Assembly: GCA_019634895.1 (NCBI GenBank) | Contig: JAHCAM010000013.1 | Location: 1 to 63,325, forward strand | Length of the DNA: 63,325 bases | Origin: Steroidobacteraceae bacterium | GTDB lineage: Bacteria; Pseudomonadota; Gammaproteobacteria; Steroidobacterales; Steroidobacteraceae | Reading direction: 5' to 3' | In this document: positions 43,363 through 53,950 of the stretch, one piece after another | How the letters are laid out: every line of letters starts with the position of its first letter | How positions within the stretch are numbered: position 1 is the stretch's first letter | Position numbers and translations under genes: made by a program | The notes under the pieces: model-generated | The model's database searches: none | The model's input: the letters and a program-made list of their open reading frames with translations, nothing else | What the model was told of the DNA's origin: nothing

Positions 43363-43734
43363 ATGAGTTACGTCGATGGCTATGTGCTGCCAGTCCCGCG
43401 CAGGAATCTCGCGGCCTACCGCCGCATGGCGAGTGGCGCCGGCAAGGTCTGGCGCAAGCACGGAGCGCTCCAGTACGTCGAATGCGTGGCCGACGACGTC
43501 AAGCCAGGCAAGTGGACTTCGTTTCCGCGGAGCGTGAAGCTGAAGCGCGGTGAAGTCGTCGTGTTCTCGTTCATCGTCTATCGCTCGCGGGGGCAGCGCG
43601 ACCGCATCAACGCGAAGGTCATGAAGTTCTTCATGTCGGATCCCAAGTGGAAGAAGTACATGGACCCGAAGAACATGCCGTTCGACGGCAAGCGCATGTT
43701 CTGGGGCGGTTTCAAGCCGATCGTGGAGTACTGA
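43363..43734 (+). CDS. DUF1428 family protein
   Basis: 123 residues: MSYVDGYVLPVPRRNLAAYRRMA at the N-terminus and MPFDGKRMFWGGFKPIVEY at the C-terminus are family signatures. Members have a ferredoxin-like fold and no known role. It is inserted between DGPF genes, and its stop overlaps the next start (TGATG). Confidence 0.93.
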   Translation: MSYVDGYVLPVPRRNLAAYRRMASGAGKVWRKHGALQYVECVADDVKPGKWTSFPRSVKLKRGEVVVFSFIVYRSRGQRDRINAKVMKFFMSDPKWKKYMDPKNMPFDGKRMFWGGFKPIVEY

Positions 43735-44087
43735 TGCAGTTCATGCTGATGTGCTGCATCGAGGAGCGGCGCTGGCTGGCGCTGCCGGACGCCGAGCGTG
43801 ACGCGGTGATGAGGGACTACTACGCCTGGATCGCCGGCCTCGAGCATTCCGGTCAGCACCGCGCCACGGAGAAGCTCGCCTGGAGCCCGGCGGCGAAGAC
43901 GCTGCGTTTGCGTGACGGCAAGCCGGTGGTGACGGACGGGCCCTACGCCGAGACGAAGGAACAGTTCGGCGGCTTCCACATCGTCGAGTGCCGCGACGCC
44001 GACGAGGCGCTTGCGCTTGCCGCGCGCATCCCGACCTTGCGCGTCGGCGGCACGATCGAGGTGCGACCGGTGGAGCCGCGCAGCTGA
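43734..44087 (+). CDS. DGPF/YCII-domain protein 4
   Basis: 117 residues from the ATG at 43734. Motif is VVTDGPYAETKEQFGGFHIVEC, a conservative DGPY variant. It ends in the sigma factor start region. Confidence 0.9.
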   Translation: MQFMLMCCIEERRWLALPDAERDAVMRDYYAWIAGLEHSGQHRATEKLAWSPAAKTLRLRDGKPVVTDGPYAETKEQFGGFHIVECRDADEALALAARIPTLRVGGTIEVRPVEPRS

Positions 44088-45337
44088 GTGGCGACGATAC
44101 GGGGCAGGCCGCGCGGGCGCGGGTCGAGGCGGTCTACCGCGCCGAATCGCGCCGCGTGCTTGCCACCCTGATCCGGCTGCTGCGGGATTTCGAGCTTGCA
44201 GAGGAGGCGCTGTCGGACGCCTTTGCGGCCGCGCTCGAACAGTGGCCGCGGGACGGCGTGCCCGCGAACCCGCGCGCATGGCTCGTATCGGCCGGGCGCT
44301 TCAAGGCGATCGACGCCATGCGCCGCCGCGCCCGTTACGACACAGGCCTTGCCGCGCTCGCGGACGAGCTCGAGGCGGTGGGCCCCGATCCTGCCGAGGC
44401 CGCGGGAGAAGCGCTGCCGGACGACCGCCTGCGACTGATCTTTACCTGCTGTCACCCGGCGCTCGCGCCGGACGCCCAGGTTGCGATGACGCTGCGCGAG
44501 GTCTGCGGCCTGACCACCGAGGAGATCGCGAGCGCATTCCTGGTGCCGCCGGCGACACTGGCGCAGCGCATCGTGCGCGCGAAAGCGAAGATCCGCGCCG
44601 CGCGGATTCCCTACCAGGTGCCGGAACCCGCGGAACTGACCGAGCGCCTCGATGCGGTGCTGCGGGTCGTCTACCTCGTGTTCAACGAGGGCTATGCGGC
44701 GACCAGCGGCGGCACGCTCACGCGCGCCGATCTCACCGGCGAGGCCATCCGGCTCGGGCGCCTGCTTGCAGACCTGCTTCCCGATCCGGAGGTGCTGGGA
44801 CTGCTGGCCCTGATGGTGCTCCAGGATTCGCGCCGCTGCGCGCGCGCGACGGCGGCTGGCGATCTGGTCCTGCTCGAGGACCAGGACCGCTCGCTCTGGG
44901 ACCGCGCGCAGATCGGCGAGGGGCTGGAGATCGTGCGCCGCGCCTTCGAGTCGCGGCGACTGGGCCCCTACCTGCTGCAGGCCGCCATCGCCGCCGTGCA
45001 CGCGGAGTCCGGCGAGGCCGGTACGACCGACTGGGCGCGAATAGTGGCGCTCTACGATCTGCTGCTGGTCACAGGCCCGTCGCCGGTCGTCGAGCTGAAC
45101 CGCGCGGCGGCCGTCGCCATGCGAGATGGTCCCGTGGCGGGGCTCGACCTGATCGACGGCATCCTCGCCCGCGGCGAGCTCGCGGACTATCTGCCCGCCC
45201 ACGCGGCGCGGGCGGAGCTGTGCCGGCGGCTCGGCCGGACGGCGGAATCGCGGCGGTCGTTCGAGCGCGCGCTCGCGCTCGCGCAGCAGGAGTCGCTGCG
45301 CCGCCATATCGGGCGGCGGCTGCGTGAACTGGCGTGA
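44084..45337 (+). CDS. ECF42-type sigma factor with C-terminal extension
   Basis: About 417 residues. Sigma2 region near the N-terminus (YRAESRRVLATLIRLLRDFELAEEALSDAF) and sigma4 (LREVCGLTTEEIASAFLVPPATLAQRIVRAK). The TPR-like extension (residues about 190-417) is unique to this group (YLVFNEGYAATSG; ELNRAAAVAM). No anti-sigma factor gene lies beside it, as is usual for ECF42. I see no ATG/GTG in frame near the start; a CTG at 44084 overlaps the DGPF stop (CTGA). An ATG at 43988 would lie deep inside the preceding gene. Confidence 0.9.
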   Translation: MSGDDTGQAARARVEAVYRAESRRVLATLIRLLRDFELAEEALSDAFAAALEQWPRDGVPANPRAWLVSAGRFKAIDAMRRRARYDTGLAALADELEAVGPDPAEAAGEALPDDRLRLIFTCCHPALAPDAQVAMTLREVCGLTTEEIASAFLVPPATLAQRIVRAKAKIRAARIPYQVPEPAELTERLDAVLRVVYLVFNEGYAATSGGTLTRADLTGEAIRLGRLLADLLPDPEVLGLLALMVLQDSRRCARATAAGDLVLLEDQDRSLWDRAQIGEGLEIVRRAFESRRLGPYLLQAAIAAVHAESGEAGTTDWARIVALYDLLLVTGPSPVVELNRAAAVAMRDGPVAGLDLIDGILARGELADYLPAHAARAELCRRLGRTAESRRSFERALALAQQESLRRHIGRRLRELA

Positions 45338-45359
45338 CGCCGACGGTTAAGATACTCCG

Positions 45360-46294
<935 letters not shown>

Positions 46295-46298
<4 letters not shown>

Positions 46299-47071
46299 GC
46301 GGCATGGCCTTCAATCGCCATGGCGCGTGGGCGATCTACCGCTTCGAGATGGCGCGCTTCCTGCGCACGCTGCTGCAGAGCGTGCTGACGCCCGTGATCA
46401 CGACCGCACTGTTCGTGGTGGTGTTCGGCGCGGCGATCGGCTCGCGGATGGCGGAGGTCGGCGGCGTCAGCTACGGCGCCTTCATCGTGCCGGGCCTGAT
46501 CATGCTGTCGCTGTTCACCGAGAGCATCTCGAACGCGTCGTTCGGCATCCATTTCCCGAAGTTCACCGGCACGATCTACGAGATCCTGTCGGCGCCGGTA
46601 TCGCCGTTCGAGATCGTCGCCGGCTACGTGGGAGCGGCCGCGACCAAGTCGGTGCTGCTCGGGCTCGTCATCCTCGCGACCGCGGCGTTCTTCGTGCCAG
46701 TCACGATCCTGCACCCGTTCTGGATGATGGCGTTCATGCTGCTGACCGCGGTGACCTTCAGCCTGTTCGGGTTCATCGTCGGCATCTGGGCGAAGAACTG
46801 GGAGCAGATGCAGCTGATCCCGATGCTGATCGTGACGCCGCTGACCTTCCTGGGCGGCGCGTTCTACTCGATCGACATGCTGCCGGGCGCCTGGCGCACC
46901 GTCACGCTGTTCAATCCCGTCGTCTACCTGATCAGCGGTTTCCGCTGGAGCTTCTACGGCAAGTCCGACGTGGCCGTCGGACTCAGCCTGGCGATGACGC
47001 TCGTGTTCCTGGTGCTGTGCCTCGCCGCGGTCGCCTGGATCTTCCGCACCGGCTGGCGGCTCAAGCACTAG
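46295..47071 (+). CDS. ABC-2 exporter permease, second copy
   Basis: 258 residues from the ATG at 46295. Six helices; [38 protein letters not shown] is the ABC-2 motif. Its TAG stop shares CTAG with the stop of the minus-strand DUF3775 gene. Confidence 0.93.
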
Positions 47072-47448
47072 GCGTCGAACTGCTCGAGTCCCGCCGACAG
47101 GTAATCGGCAGCCAGCGGCGTCCCGATCAGGTACTCGGCGGTGCGCCCGTTCCAGTGGGCGCGCGCCTCGGCGACGGCCTCGTCCCATTCGTCCACGCCG
47201 TAGTCGCCGCGGCCGACCCACATCAGCGCCACCAGCAGCGTCTGCTGGTCGGGCTCTAGCGATTCGACGGTGCTCGACAGCTCCAGCAGGACCGGGTCAT
47301 CCGCGTGGTCGGCCAGCGTCTGCATGGCCCAGTCCTCGGTCGGGCTCATGGGGTCTTCGGGGAACGTCACCTCTTCCTTGGCCTGGAACTGGCGCATCTT
47401 GTCGATGACGATCCCGACGACGTCGCGGTTGAGCTCGAGTTCCACCAT
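47068..47448 (-). CDS. DUF3775 family protein
   Basis: 126 residues from the ATG at 47448. [26 protein letters not shown] at the N-terminus and [17 protein letters not shown] plus a charged C-terminus match this small family of unknown role. Converges on the ABC permease, sharing 4 bp at the stops. Confidence 0.85.
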   Translation of the reverse strand: MVELELNRDVVGIVIDKMRQFQAKEEVTFPEDPMSPTEDWAMQTLADHADDPVLLELSSTVESLEPDQQTLLVALMWVGRGDYGVDEWDEAVAEARAHWNGRTAEYLIGTPLAADYLSAGLEQFDA

Positions 47449-47460
47449 GACCCGATGATA

Positions 47461-47483
47461 CGCGCGCGGCGCGGCCGCGCGCG
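47461..47483. other. 10-bp perfect GC hairpin upstream of the DUF3775 gene
   Basis: CGCGCGCGGC (47461-47470) pairs with GCCGCGCGCG (47474-47483) around GCG. It lies in the leader of the minus-strand gene, 13 bp from its start. A regulatory role is possible but not shown. Confidence 0.4.
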
Positions 47484-47565
47484 GTAGCGGTTTTCCACAG
47501 TACCGCGGCCGGTACGGAAGGAGTATCCACGGGATGACATGCGAAGGAATGCGCAGGAGAGGCCG

Positions 47566-48213
47566 ATGACGGACACCATGCAGCACGAGGCGCCGCGCAG
47601 GCACGCACATCCGGTGGCATGGATGACGGTGGCGCTCGCGGCGGCCGCCATCGCGGCGCTGGCCGGGTGCGCGACGGTGGGCCCGAAGATCCGGGTGGAC
47701 TACGACCGCGCCGCCGATTTCAGCGCGTACCAGACCTACGGCTATCCCGCCGAACTCGGCACCGACCGCGGCGGCTACTCGACGCTGATCACCGGCTACT
47801 TCCGGCAGGCGGTGGACCGCGAAATGCGGCTGCGCGGCTACCAGTTCGCCGAGAGCAACCCCGACCTGCTGGTCAATTTCTTCGCGCGTGCGCGCGACGT
47901 GACCGACGTGCGGTCGGTGCCCAACGCCTGGGTCGGCTACGGCTACTATGGCTACCGCTATGGCCTGTACGGCGCCTGGCCGCTGTACGGCAGTGAGGTC
48001 TCGACGGTTCATTACAAGGTCGGGACCGCCAACATCGACGTCGTCGATGCCCGCCGCAAGCAGCTCATCTGGGAAGGGCTTGCCGAAGGCAAGCTGACCC
48101 AGCAGGCGATGGAGGATCCGCAGAGCGCCATTTCCGGCGTCGTCGCAGACCTCTTCACGCGCTATCCGGGGCGGGCGCGGGCCAGCGTGCCCGGCGAGGG
48201 CGGCAGCCGGTAA
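47566..48213 (+). CDS. DUF4136 lipoprotein
   Basis: 215 residues from the ATG at 47566 (AGGAGAGG site); a start at 47539 is possible. Lipobox LAGC; then ATVGPKIRVDYDRAADFSAYQTYGYP, a Gly/Tyr-rich stretch (WVGYGYYGYRYGLYGAW) and QLIWEGLAEG, all DUF4136 hallmarks. Outer-membrane lipoprotein of unknown role. Confidence 0.9.
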   Translation: MTDTMQHEAPRRHAHPVAWMTVALAAAAIAALAGCATVGPKIRVDYDRAADFSAYQTYGYPAELGTDRGGYSTLITGYFRQAVDREMRLRGYQFAESNPDLLVNFFARARDVTDVRSVPNAWVGYGYYGYRYGLYGAWPLYGSEVSTVHYKVGTANIDVVDARRKQLIWEGLAEGKLTQQAMEDPQSAISGVVADLFTRYPGRARASVPGEGGSR

Positions 48214-48245
48214 TCCGATCGTTCAGTTGCTGATGCAGGGATTAT

Positions 48246-48281
48246 CGCCGCACGCGGGACGGGGGCGGCCCGCGTGCGGCG
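48246..48281. terminator. Bidirectional hairpin between the DUF4136 and hsp20 genes
   Basis: CGCCGCACGCGGG (48246-48258) is perfectly complementary to CCCGCGTGCGGCG (48269-48281), a 13-bp stem with a 10-base loop, placed between converging genes. No T-run on either side. Confidence 0.6.
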
Positions 48282-48293
48282 TGGCCATCCGGC

Positions 48294-48737
48294 TCAGTTG
48301 ACCTTGATCTCGATGGCCTTTGGTTTGACGACTTTCGACTTCGGGATGTGCACGTTCAGCACGCCATCCTTGCTCTCGGCGCGGATCCCGGCTGCATCCG
48401 CATCCTCCGGCAGCGAGAAGCTGCGGCAGAAGGCGCCATAGAACCGCTCGACGCGGTGCATCCTGTGGCCCTTCGCCTCCTTCTCCTGCTTGCGCTCGCC
48501 CTGGATCGTCAGCATCCCTTCTTCCAGGGAGACCTTGACGTCCTCGCGCCGCACGCCCGGGAGCTCCGCCTTCACCAGGTACTCGTCGTCCGTCTCGCTG
48601 ATGTCCGCGACCGGCGACCACTCATAGGTCTCGGGCTCCTCTCCCGGCATGCGCGGCCAGCGCCCGAACAGCGACGGCATGGCGCCGCGGAAGAAATCGT
48701 CCGTGCCGCGGAAGGGTTCCCAACGTGTGAGTCTCAT
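48294..48737 (-). CDS. Hsp20/alpha-crystallin small heat-shock protein
   Basis: 147 residues from the ATG at 48737, with a strong AAAGGAGGGG site 4 bp before it; the frame goes on to 48770. The alpha-crystallin domain is DDEYLVKAELPGVRREDVKVSLEEGMLTI through DGVLNVHIPK. It holds unfolding proteins as an ATP-independent chaperone. Confidence 0.94.
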   Translation of the reverse strand: MRLTRWEPFRGTDDFFRGAMPSLFGRWPRMPGEEPETYEWSPVADISETDDEYLVKAELPGVRREDVKVSLEEGMLTIQGERKQEKEAKGHRMHRVERFYGAFCRSFSLPEDADAAGIRAESKDGVLNVHIPKSKVVKPKAIEIKVN

Positions 48738-49022
48738 GTTCCCCTCCTTTGCAAAGGTACACCACTCCATTACGACGCAAGGCTACGCCCGGCGTCTTCG
48801 TGTTCAATCCGTACTTCTACTCATCGTCGTGCCGGAACATGCGTGGTGCAATTTCGGCAGCAATGCGCGAGGAGCACTTCGGCATTGCGGTGGTCACCAG
48901 GGCGTCGGCGCTGGAGGCGATGACGCCCGAACCGCTGGTCCCCAGCGAGGTAGAATCGGTCGAGACCGCAATCACGCGGCTGCGGGAGCGGCACTGACAC
49001 CGCGGCCGGATCCGGAGGTGCC
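48738..49022. other. Gap between hsp20 and the EF-hand gene; a weak open frame only
   Basis: 285 bp. A plus-strand frame from the ATG at 48839 to 48997 would give 52 residues (MRGAISAAMREEHFGIAVVT at the start), with no convincing ribosome site and no family I know. I do not list it as a gene. Divergent promoters for hsp20 and the EF-hand gene must lie here but no hexamer pair stands out. Confidence 0.5.
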
Positions 49023-49268
49023 ATGAACGATCCAGAGCGCGGCGGTGCGCCGCTGGCCGAGCGGGAGGCGGAACTGCGCGAGGATTTCGCCTATTTCGAC
49101 GATGACGGGGACGGTCTGCTGCAAGTGGACGAGTTCATCCGTTTTCTGGACGGGCTCGGCGCCGGGATGTCCAATGAGGAATGCCGCATCGGGTTCGCGG
49201 AGATCGACACCGACCGGGACGGCGTCATCCAGTTCGAGGAGTTCCTGAACTGGTGGACCGCCCCGTGA
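49023..49268 (+). CDS. EF-hand calcium-binding protein
   Basis: 81 residues with two canonical 12-residue loops: DDDGDGLLQVDE (26-37) and DTDRDGVIQFEE (62-73), all ligand positions filled. A calmodulin-like pair. Such proteins are rare in gammaproteobacteria, where function is unknown. A GGAGGTGCC site precedes it. HPF starts 22 bp after its stop. Confidence 0.92.
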   Translation: MNDPERGGAPLAEREAELREDFAYFDDDGDGLLQVDEFIRFLDGLGAGMSNEECRIGFAEIDTDRDGVIQFEEFLNWWTAP

Positions 49269-49290
49269 ACCCGGTGGTGTGGAGGGCCTG

Positions 49291-49638
49291 ATGCGACTGC
49301 CCCTGCGCGTGACGTTCCGCAACGTGGATCCTTCGCCGGCGCTCAACGCGCGGGCGCGCGAACTGGCCGGGCGCCTCGACCGGTTCTCGAGCCAGATCAT
49401 GCGCTGCCATGTCACGATCGAGGCGCCGCATCGCCACAGCCGGCAGGGCACGCTGTACCAGGTCCGCATCGACGTCACCGTGCCGCGGCGCGAGATCGCC
49501 GTGCGGCGGGCGCACCCCATCGACCGGTCCCACGAGGATCCATACGTCGCGCTGCGCGACGCCTTCCGGGCCCTCCGGCGCCGGCTGCAGGACCACGAGC
49601 GCCGCCGCCAGTGGAAAGTCAAAGCCCACTCCAGGTGA
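49291..49638 (+). CDS. Ribosome hibernation-promoting factor family protein
   Basis: 115 residues. Starts at the ATG at 49291 behind GGAGGG; the ORF could go to 49279. Begins MRLPLRVTFRNVDPSPALNARAREL and contains RCHVTIEAPHRHSRQGTLYQV and DPYVALRDAFRALRRRLQDH, as in HPF/RaiA. Binds and inactivates ribosomes in starvation or cold stress. Confidence 0.88.
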   Translation: MRLPLRVTFRNVDPSPALNARARELAGRLDRFSSQIMRCHVTIEAPHRHSRQGTLYQVRIDVTVPRREIAVRRAHPIDRSHEDPYVALRDAFRALRRRLQDHERRRQWKVKAHSR

Positions 49639-51020
49639 AACTGACCTTCTGCGGCGCGGCCGGCCAGGTGACCGGATCATGCTTCCTGTTCGAGGCCGGC
49701 GCCTGCCGCTTCGTCGTGGACTGCGGGCTGTTCCAGGGCGGGCGCGACACCTGGGCGCGCAACGTCGCGCCGTTTCCCTTCGATCCGAAAAGCCTCGACT
49801 TCGCGATCCTGACGCATGCCCACATCGACCACAGCGGGCTGCTGCCGCGGCTTTATGCCGAGGGATTCCGCGGGCCGATCTACGCCACGTCCGCCACGCG
49901 CGACCTGATCGCGGTGATGCTGCCCGACAGCGCCTGGGTCATGAGCGGCGAGGCGGCGAACGCGGCGCGGCGCGGGCGGCCCTATGACCTGCCGTACCGA
50001 ATGGAGGATGCGCACGCGGTCCTCGCGCAGGTCCGCGCCGTGGAGTATGCGAACGCCTTCGAGCCGGCCCGCGGCGTGCGCGCGCGCCTCCAGGATGCCG
50101 GCCACATCCTGGGTTCCGCGTTCGTCGAGCTCTGGCTGGCCGGTGGCGGGGGCACGACGAAGGTCGTGGTGTCGGGAGACCTGGGCCAGCCCGGCCGGCC
50201 GATCGTGCGCGATCCTGCGCCGCTCGCGGAGGCCGACGTGCTGCTGCTCGAGTCCACCTACGGAGACCGCGACCATCAGCCCATGGCACAGACGCTGGAA
50301 CAGCTGGTGGCCGCGCTGCGCCGCGCGCTCGACGAGCGCAGCGGAGTCGTGCTCGTGCCCGCCTTCGCGGTCGGGCGCACCCAGGAGTTCCTGTACCAGC
50401 TCAACCGGCTGAGCCGCGCCGGCAGGATCCCCGCGCCGCGGGTGTACGTCGACTCGCCGATGGCCACCGAGGTCACGCAGATCACCGCGCGCCATTTCGA
50501 GCTGTTCGACGACGAGGCGCGCCGCGTGGCCAGCGAGCCCGCAGGCGGCGACGGCGCGATGCGCGTCTCCTACACGTCGAGCGTCGAGGAATCGAAAGCG
50601 CTGAACCGCGCTTCCGGCGGCGCCGTGATCGTCGCCGCCAGCGGCATGTGCGACGGCGGCCGCATCCGGCATCACCTGCGCCATCACCTGCCGGATCCGC
50701 GCACGACCGTGCTGTTCATCGGTTACCAGGTCGCGGGCACGCTGGGGCGCCGGCTCGTGGACGGCGCAACGGTCGTGCGCATGTTCGGCGAGGAGGTGCC
50801 GGTGCGCGCGCAGGTCGTGGTGCTCGAGGGTTTCTCCGCGCATGCCGACCAGACGGCGCTGCTCGACTGGCTGCGCGGGCTGCGCCGGCCGCCGCGGGAG
50901 GTCTTTCTCGTGCACGGCGAGCCGGACGCGGCCGCGGCGCTCGGCGCCAGGATGGATGCCGAGCTGGGATGGCAATGCCGCATCCCCACGCACGGTGAGA
51001 GGGTCACGCTGGGAGAGTGA
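49635..51020 (+). CDS. Metallo-beta-lactamase / beta-CASP RNA-processing nuclease
   Basis: 461 residues from the GTG at 49635, overlapping HPF (GTGA). Zinc motif HAHIDHSG (61-68), DAGHILGSAFVEL, SGDLG, and beta-CASP elements (ASGMCDGGRIRHH; GFSAHADQTALLDWL). Similar to archaeal and bacterial exonuclease-like proteins (CPSF/RNase J relatives). Coupling to HPF hints at a role in RNA turnover in stress. Confidence 0.92.
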   Translation: MKLTFCGAAGQVTGSCFLFEAGACRFVVDCGLFQGGRDTWARNVAPFPFDPKSLDFAILTHAHIDHSGLLPRLYAEGFRGPIYATSATRDLIAVMLPDSAWVMSGEAANAARRGRPYDLPYRMEDAHAVLAQVRAVEYANAFEPARGVRARLQDAGHILGSAFVELWLAGGGGTTKVVVSGDLGQPGRPIVRDPAPLAEADVLLLESTYGDRDHQPMAQTLEQLVAALRRALDERSGVVLVPAFAVGRTQEFLYQLNRLSRAGRIPAPRVYVDSPMATEVTQITARHFELFDDEARRVASEPAGGDGAMRVSYTSSVEESKALNRASGGAVIVAASGMCDGGRIRHHLRHHLPDPRTTVLFIGYQVAGTLGRRLVDGATVVRMFGEEVPVRAQVVVLEGFSAHADQTALLDWLRGLRRPPREVFLVHGEPDAAAALGARMDAELGWQCRIPTHGERVTLGE

Positions 51021-51054
51021 AGGAGCCGCCGCGTTCCGTCCGGGTGAGGTCCCC

Positions 51055-51668
<614 letters not shown>

Positions 51669-51672
<4 letters not shown>

Positions 51673-52361
51673 GGCGGCGGGTTCCCGAGCCCGTCGCCTG
51701 CCGGGACCCCGGGCCCGACGCCCTTGCGGACCAGCTCGCGCATGTTGCGGATGCTGTCGCCGGCGCGCAGCGCCTGCTCGGCGATCTGGCGCAGCGCCCG
51801 GCGCACCTCGGCGAGGTCGGCGTTCGGCAGGCCGAGCAGCCGTTCGCAGGCGAGCGCGTAGGTGCTGATCGCGGCGAGCGGCTGGTTGACCTCGTGCGCG
51901 ATGGAGGCCGCCATGCTGGCCATGGCGCCCAGCCTCGCGACTTCCGCCAGCCGTTCCGCGGCGCGGCGCTCGTATTCCTCGGCGCGCTGGTGCGCAGTGA
52001 CGTCATGCAGGAAGCCGACGAACCGCGGCGGGTCCTCGCCCTCGACCCGGCCGACCGAGAGCCAGGCGCGGAAGATCGTGCCGTCCTTGCGCCGGGCGTC
52101 GACTTCGCGGCCGATGCCCACGATGTGGGCCTCACCGGACTCCAGATAGCGCAGCATGTAACCGTCGTGCTCGCTGCGGTACGGCTCGGGCATCAGCATG
52201 GATACGTTCGCTCCCTCCGCTTCGGACGCCGCGTAGCCGAACAGCTCCTCTGCAGCGCGGTTGAAGGTCCTGATCACGCCACGGTGGTCAATGATCACGA
52301 TCGCATCCACCGCGGCCGTCAGCAGCGCCCGGAACTCCTGCTCGGCTTGACCGTTCTTCAT
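51669..52361 (-). CDS. FixL-like heme-PAS protein lacking the ATPase domain
   Basis: 230 residues from the ATG at 52361; the frame could start at a GTG at 52385. PAS 1-120 has MLMPEPYRSEHDGYMLRYLE and AHIVGIGREVDARRKDGT. As I recall, the His of the PHIIGIGR motif is the heme ligand of FixL, and here it is H79, with R85 beside it. The phosphoacceptor H156 is in SIAHEVNQPLAAIS. It ends after SIRNMRELVRKG, where FixL would go on into the HATPase_c domain of about 130 residues. Thus oxygen sensor and phosphate-acceptor parts remain but no catalytic part. Confidence 0.88.
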
Positions 52362-52423
52362 GGCGATGGGGCCGATTATAGGCACCGCTCCGCCGCGCCC
52401 GGGCTACGTACTTGCCGAGACCC

Positions 52424-53950
52424 TCAGGACAGCGACCCCGCGATGGCGCTGGACAACTGCTCGACGTCCACGGGCTTGCTGAGGATGCGGCACGCCGGCA
52501 GGTCGGCATGCTGGCGCAGCGCAGTCGAGGTGTCGCCGGAGAGCAGCAGCGCGGGCAGCGTGCGGCCCATCTGCTTCCTGACGGAGACGATCGCGTCAAC
52601 GCCGGTTTCGCCGCCGCCGAGGTGGTAGTCGCTGATGATCAGGTCGGGCCTGCGTCCGCCCGCGGCGAGCACGGACTCGGCTTCGGCGCGGCTGGCGGTC
52701 GCAATCGGCGTGTGACCGATTGCGCGCAGGTACAGCTCGGTCGCGCCGCGGACCGCGGCGTCGTCCTCGACCAGCAGGATGACGGCACCGGCCGCCGCCG
52801 CCGCGGACGCAGGAGCAGATGCAGGTTCCGGCTTTGCGGCCTGCGTGACGAGCGCCGGGGGAATGGAGATCCGGAACTCGGTGCCGCGGCCCGGCTCCGA
52901 TTGTACGGCGACGCCGAGGTCGAGCAGCGCAGCGATGCGCTTGACGATCGCGAGGCCGAGGCCCACGCCGTAGTGGCCGCTCTGGCCGATCTGGTAGTAC
53001 TCGTCGAAGATGCGGTCGAGGCGCGACGCCGGGATGCCGATCCCGGTGTCGGTCACCGTCATCATCAGGCCGTCGCCGTCGGCCCGGCAGGCGAGGCGCA
53101 CCGATCCCGCCTCGGTGTACTTGATGGCGTTGCCGACGAGGTTCTCGAGAAGCTGGCGCAGCAGCGTGCGGTCGGTCCTGAGGCCACGCGCCACCACCGC
53201 CGTCACCGAAAACTCCAGGCTGCGCGCCTCGGCGATCGCGCCGAACTCGTTGCGCAGCGCCTCGAACAACCCCTCAACGCCGAACTCCTCGATCCGCGGC
53301 TGGATGTTCGCTGCCTCCAGCCGGCTGACGTCGAGCAGCGAATTCAGCAGGCCGGTCATCGCGTCCACGGCCTCGCGCTCGCGCGCCAGCAGTTCACGCG
53401 CCTCCGCGTCCGAGACGCGCCGGCGCAGCGCCGCATTCAGGAGCTGCAGGGTCTGCAGCGGCTGGCGCAGGTCGTGGCTCGCCGTCGCCAGGAAGCGCGT
53501 CTTGGCGACGTTCGCGCGCTCCGCTTCCGCCTGCGCGGCATGCAGTACGCGCACCATGTGGCGGCGGTCGGTGACGTCGCGCACTGCGGCGGCGACGAAG
53601 CGCCGGGCGCCGCTGCCGAGCGGCGACAGGCGGATCTCCACCGGGAACTCGTTGCCGTCCCTGCGGACCGCGACCAGGTCGATGGCCGTCGCGCCCATCT
53701 CGCGCGTGCGCGGCTGCGCCAGGAACCGCGCCCGGTGCTCGACGTGCAGCGTCCGGATGCGCTCCGGAATCAGACGCTCGATCGGCGAACCGCACAGTTC
53801 GCTGGCCTCATAGCCGAACAGCTGCTCGGCCATCCGGTTCGCGAATGCGATCCTGCCTTGCGCATCGACCACGAGCAGGGCGTCCGGTGCCGACTCGACG
53901 AGATCGGCGAGCAGCGACTCTGGCAGCGTGGCGTTCGGATCGGTCGTCAT
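52424..53950 (-). CDS. Hybrid sensor histidine kinase (PAS-HisKA-HATPase-REC)
   Basis: 508 residues from the ATG at 53950; the ORF could extend to 54010 but without a ribosome site. PAS (residues about 15-130); H-box ATASHDLRQPLQTL; ATPase N-box NLVGNAIKYTEAGS, G-box DTGIGIP and GVGLGLAIVKRI. The receiver at the end has the acidic EDD and D in IISDYHLGG. No membrane helix. Its PAS lacks the heme His of the FixL-like protein. It lies 63 bp upstream of that gene on the same strand and could supply it with phosphate. Confidence 0.93.
   Translation of the reverse strand: MTTDPNATLPESLLADLVESAPDALLVVDAQGRIAFANRMAEQLFGYEASELCGSPIERLIPERIRTLHVEHRARFLAQPRTREMGATAIDLVAVRRDGNEFPVEIRLSPLGSGARRFVAAAVRDVTDRRHMVRVLHAAQAEAERANVAKTRFLATASHDLRQPLQTLQLLNAALRRRVSDAEARELLAREREAVDAMTGLLNSLLDVSRLEAANIQPRIEEFGVEGLFEALRNEFGAIAEARSLEFSVTAVVARGLRTDRTLLRQLLENLVGNAIKYTEAGSVRLACRADGDGLMMTVTDTGIGIPASRLDRIFDEYYQIGQSGHYGVGLGLAIVKRIAALLDLGVAVQSEPGRGTEFRISIPPALVTQAAKPEPASAPASAAAAAGAVILLVEDDAAVRGATELYLRAIGHTPIATASRAEAESVLAAGGRRPDLIISDYHLGGGETGVDAIVSVRKQMGRTLPALLLSGDTSTALRQHADLPACRILSKPVDVEQLSSAIAGSLS

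Noticed and set aside
48839..48997. 52-residue frame between hsp20 and the EF-hand gene
   Set aside because: No ribosome site and no family; kept only as a note in the gap entry.
49279..49290. GTG start for the HPF gene
   Set aside because: The GGAGGG site overlaps this codon and is positioned for the ATG at 49291.
52375..52380. Minus-strand TATAAT 14 bp before the FixL-like start
   Set aside because: No -35 hexamer at 16-18 bp, and the hybrid kinase gene ends close by, so readthrough is as likely.
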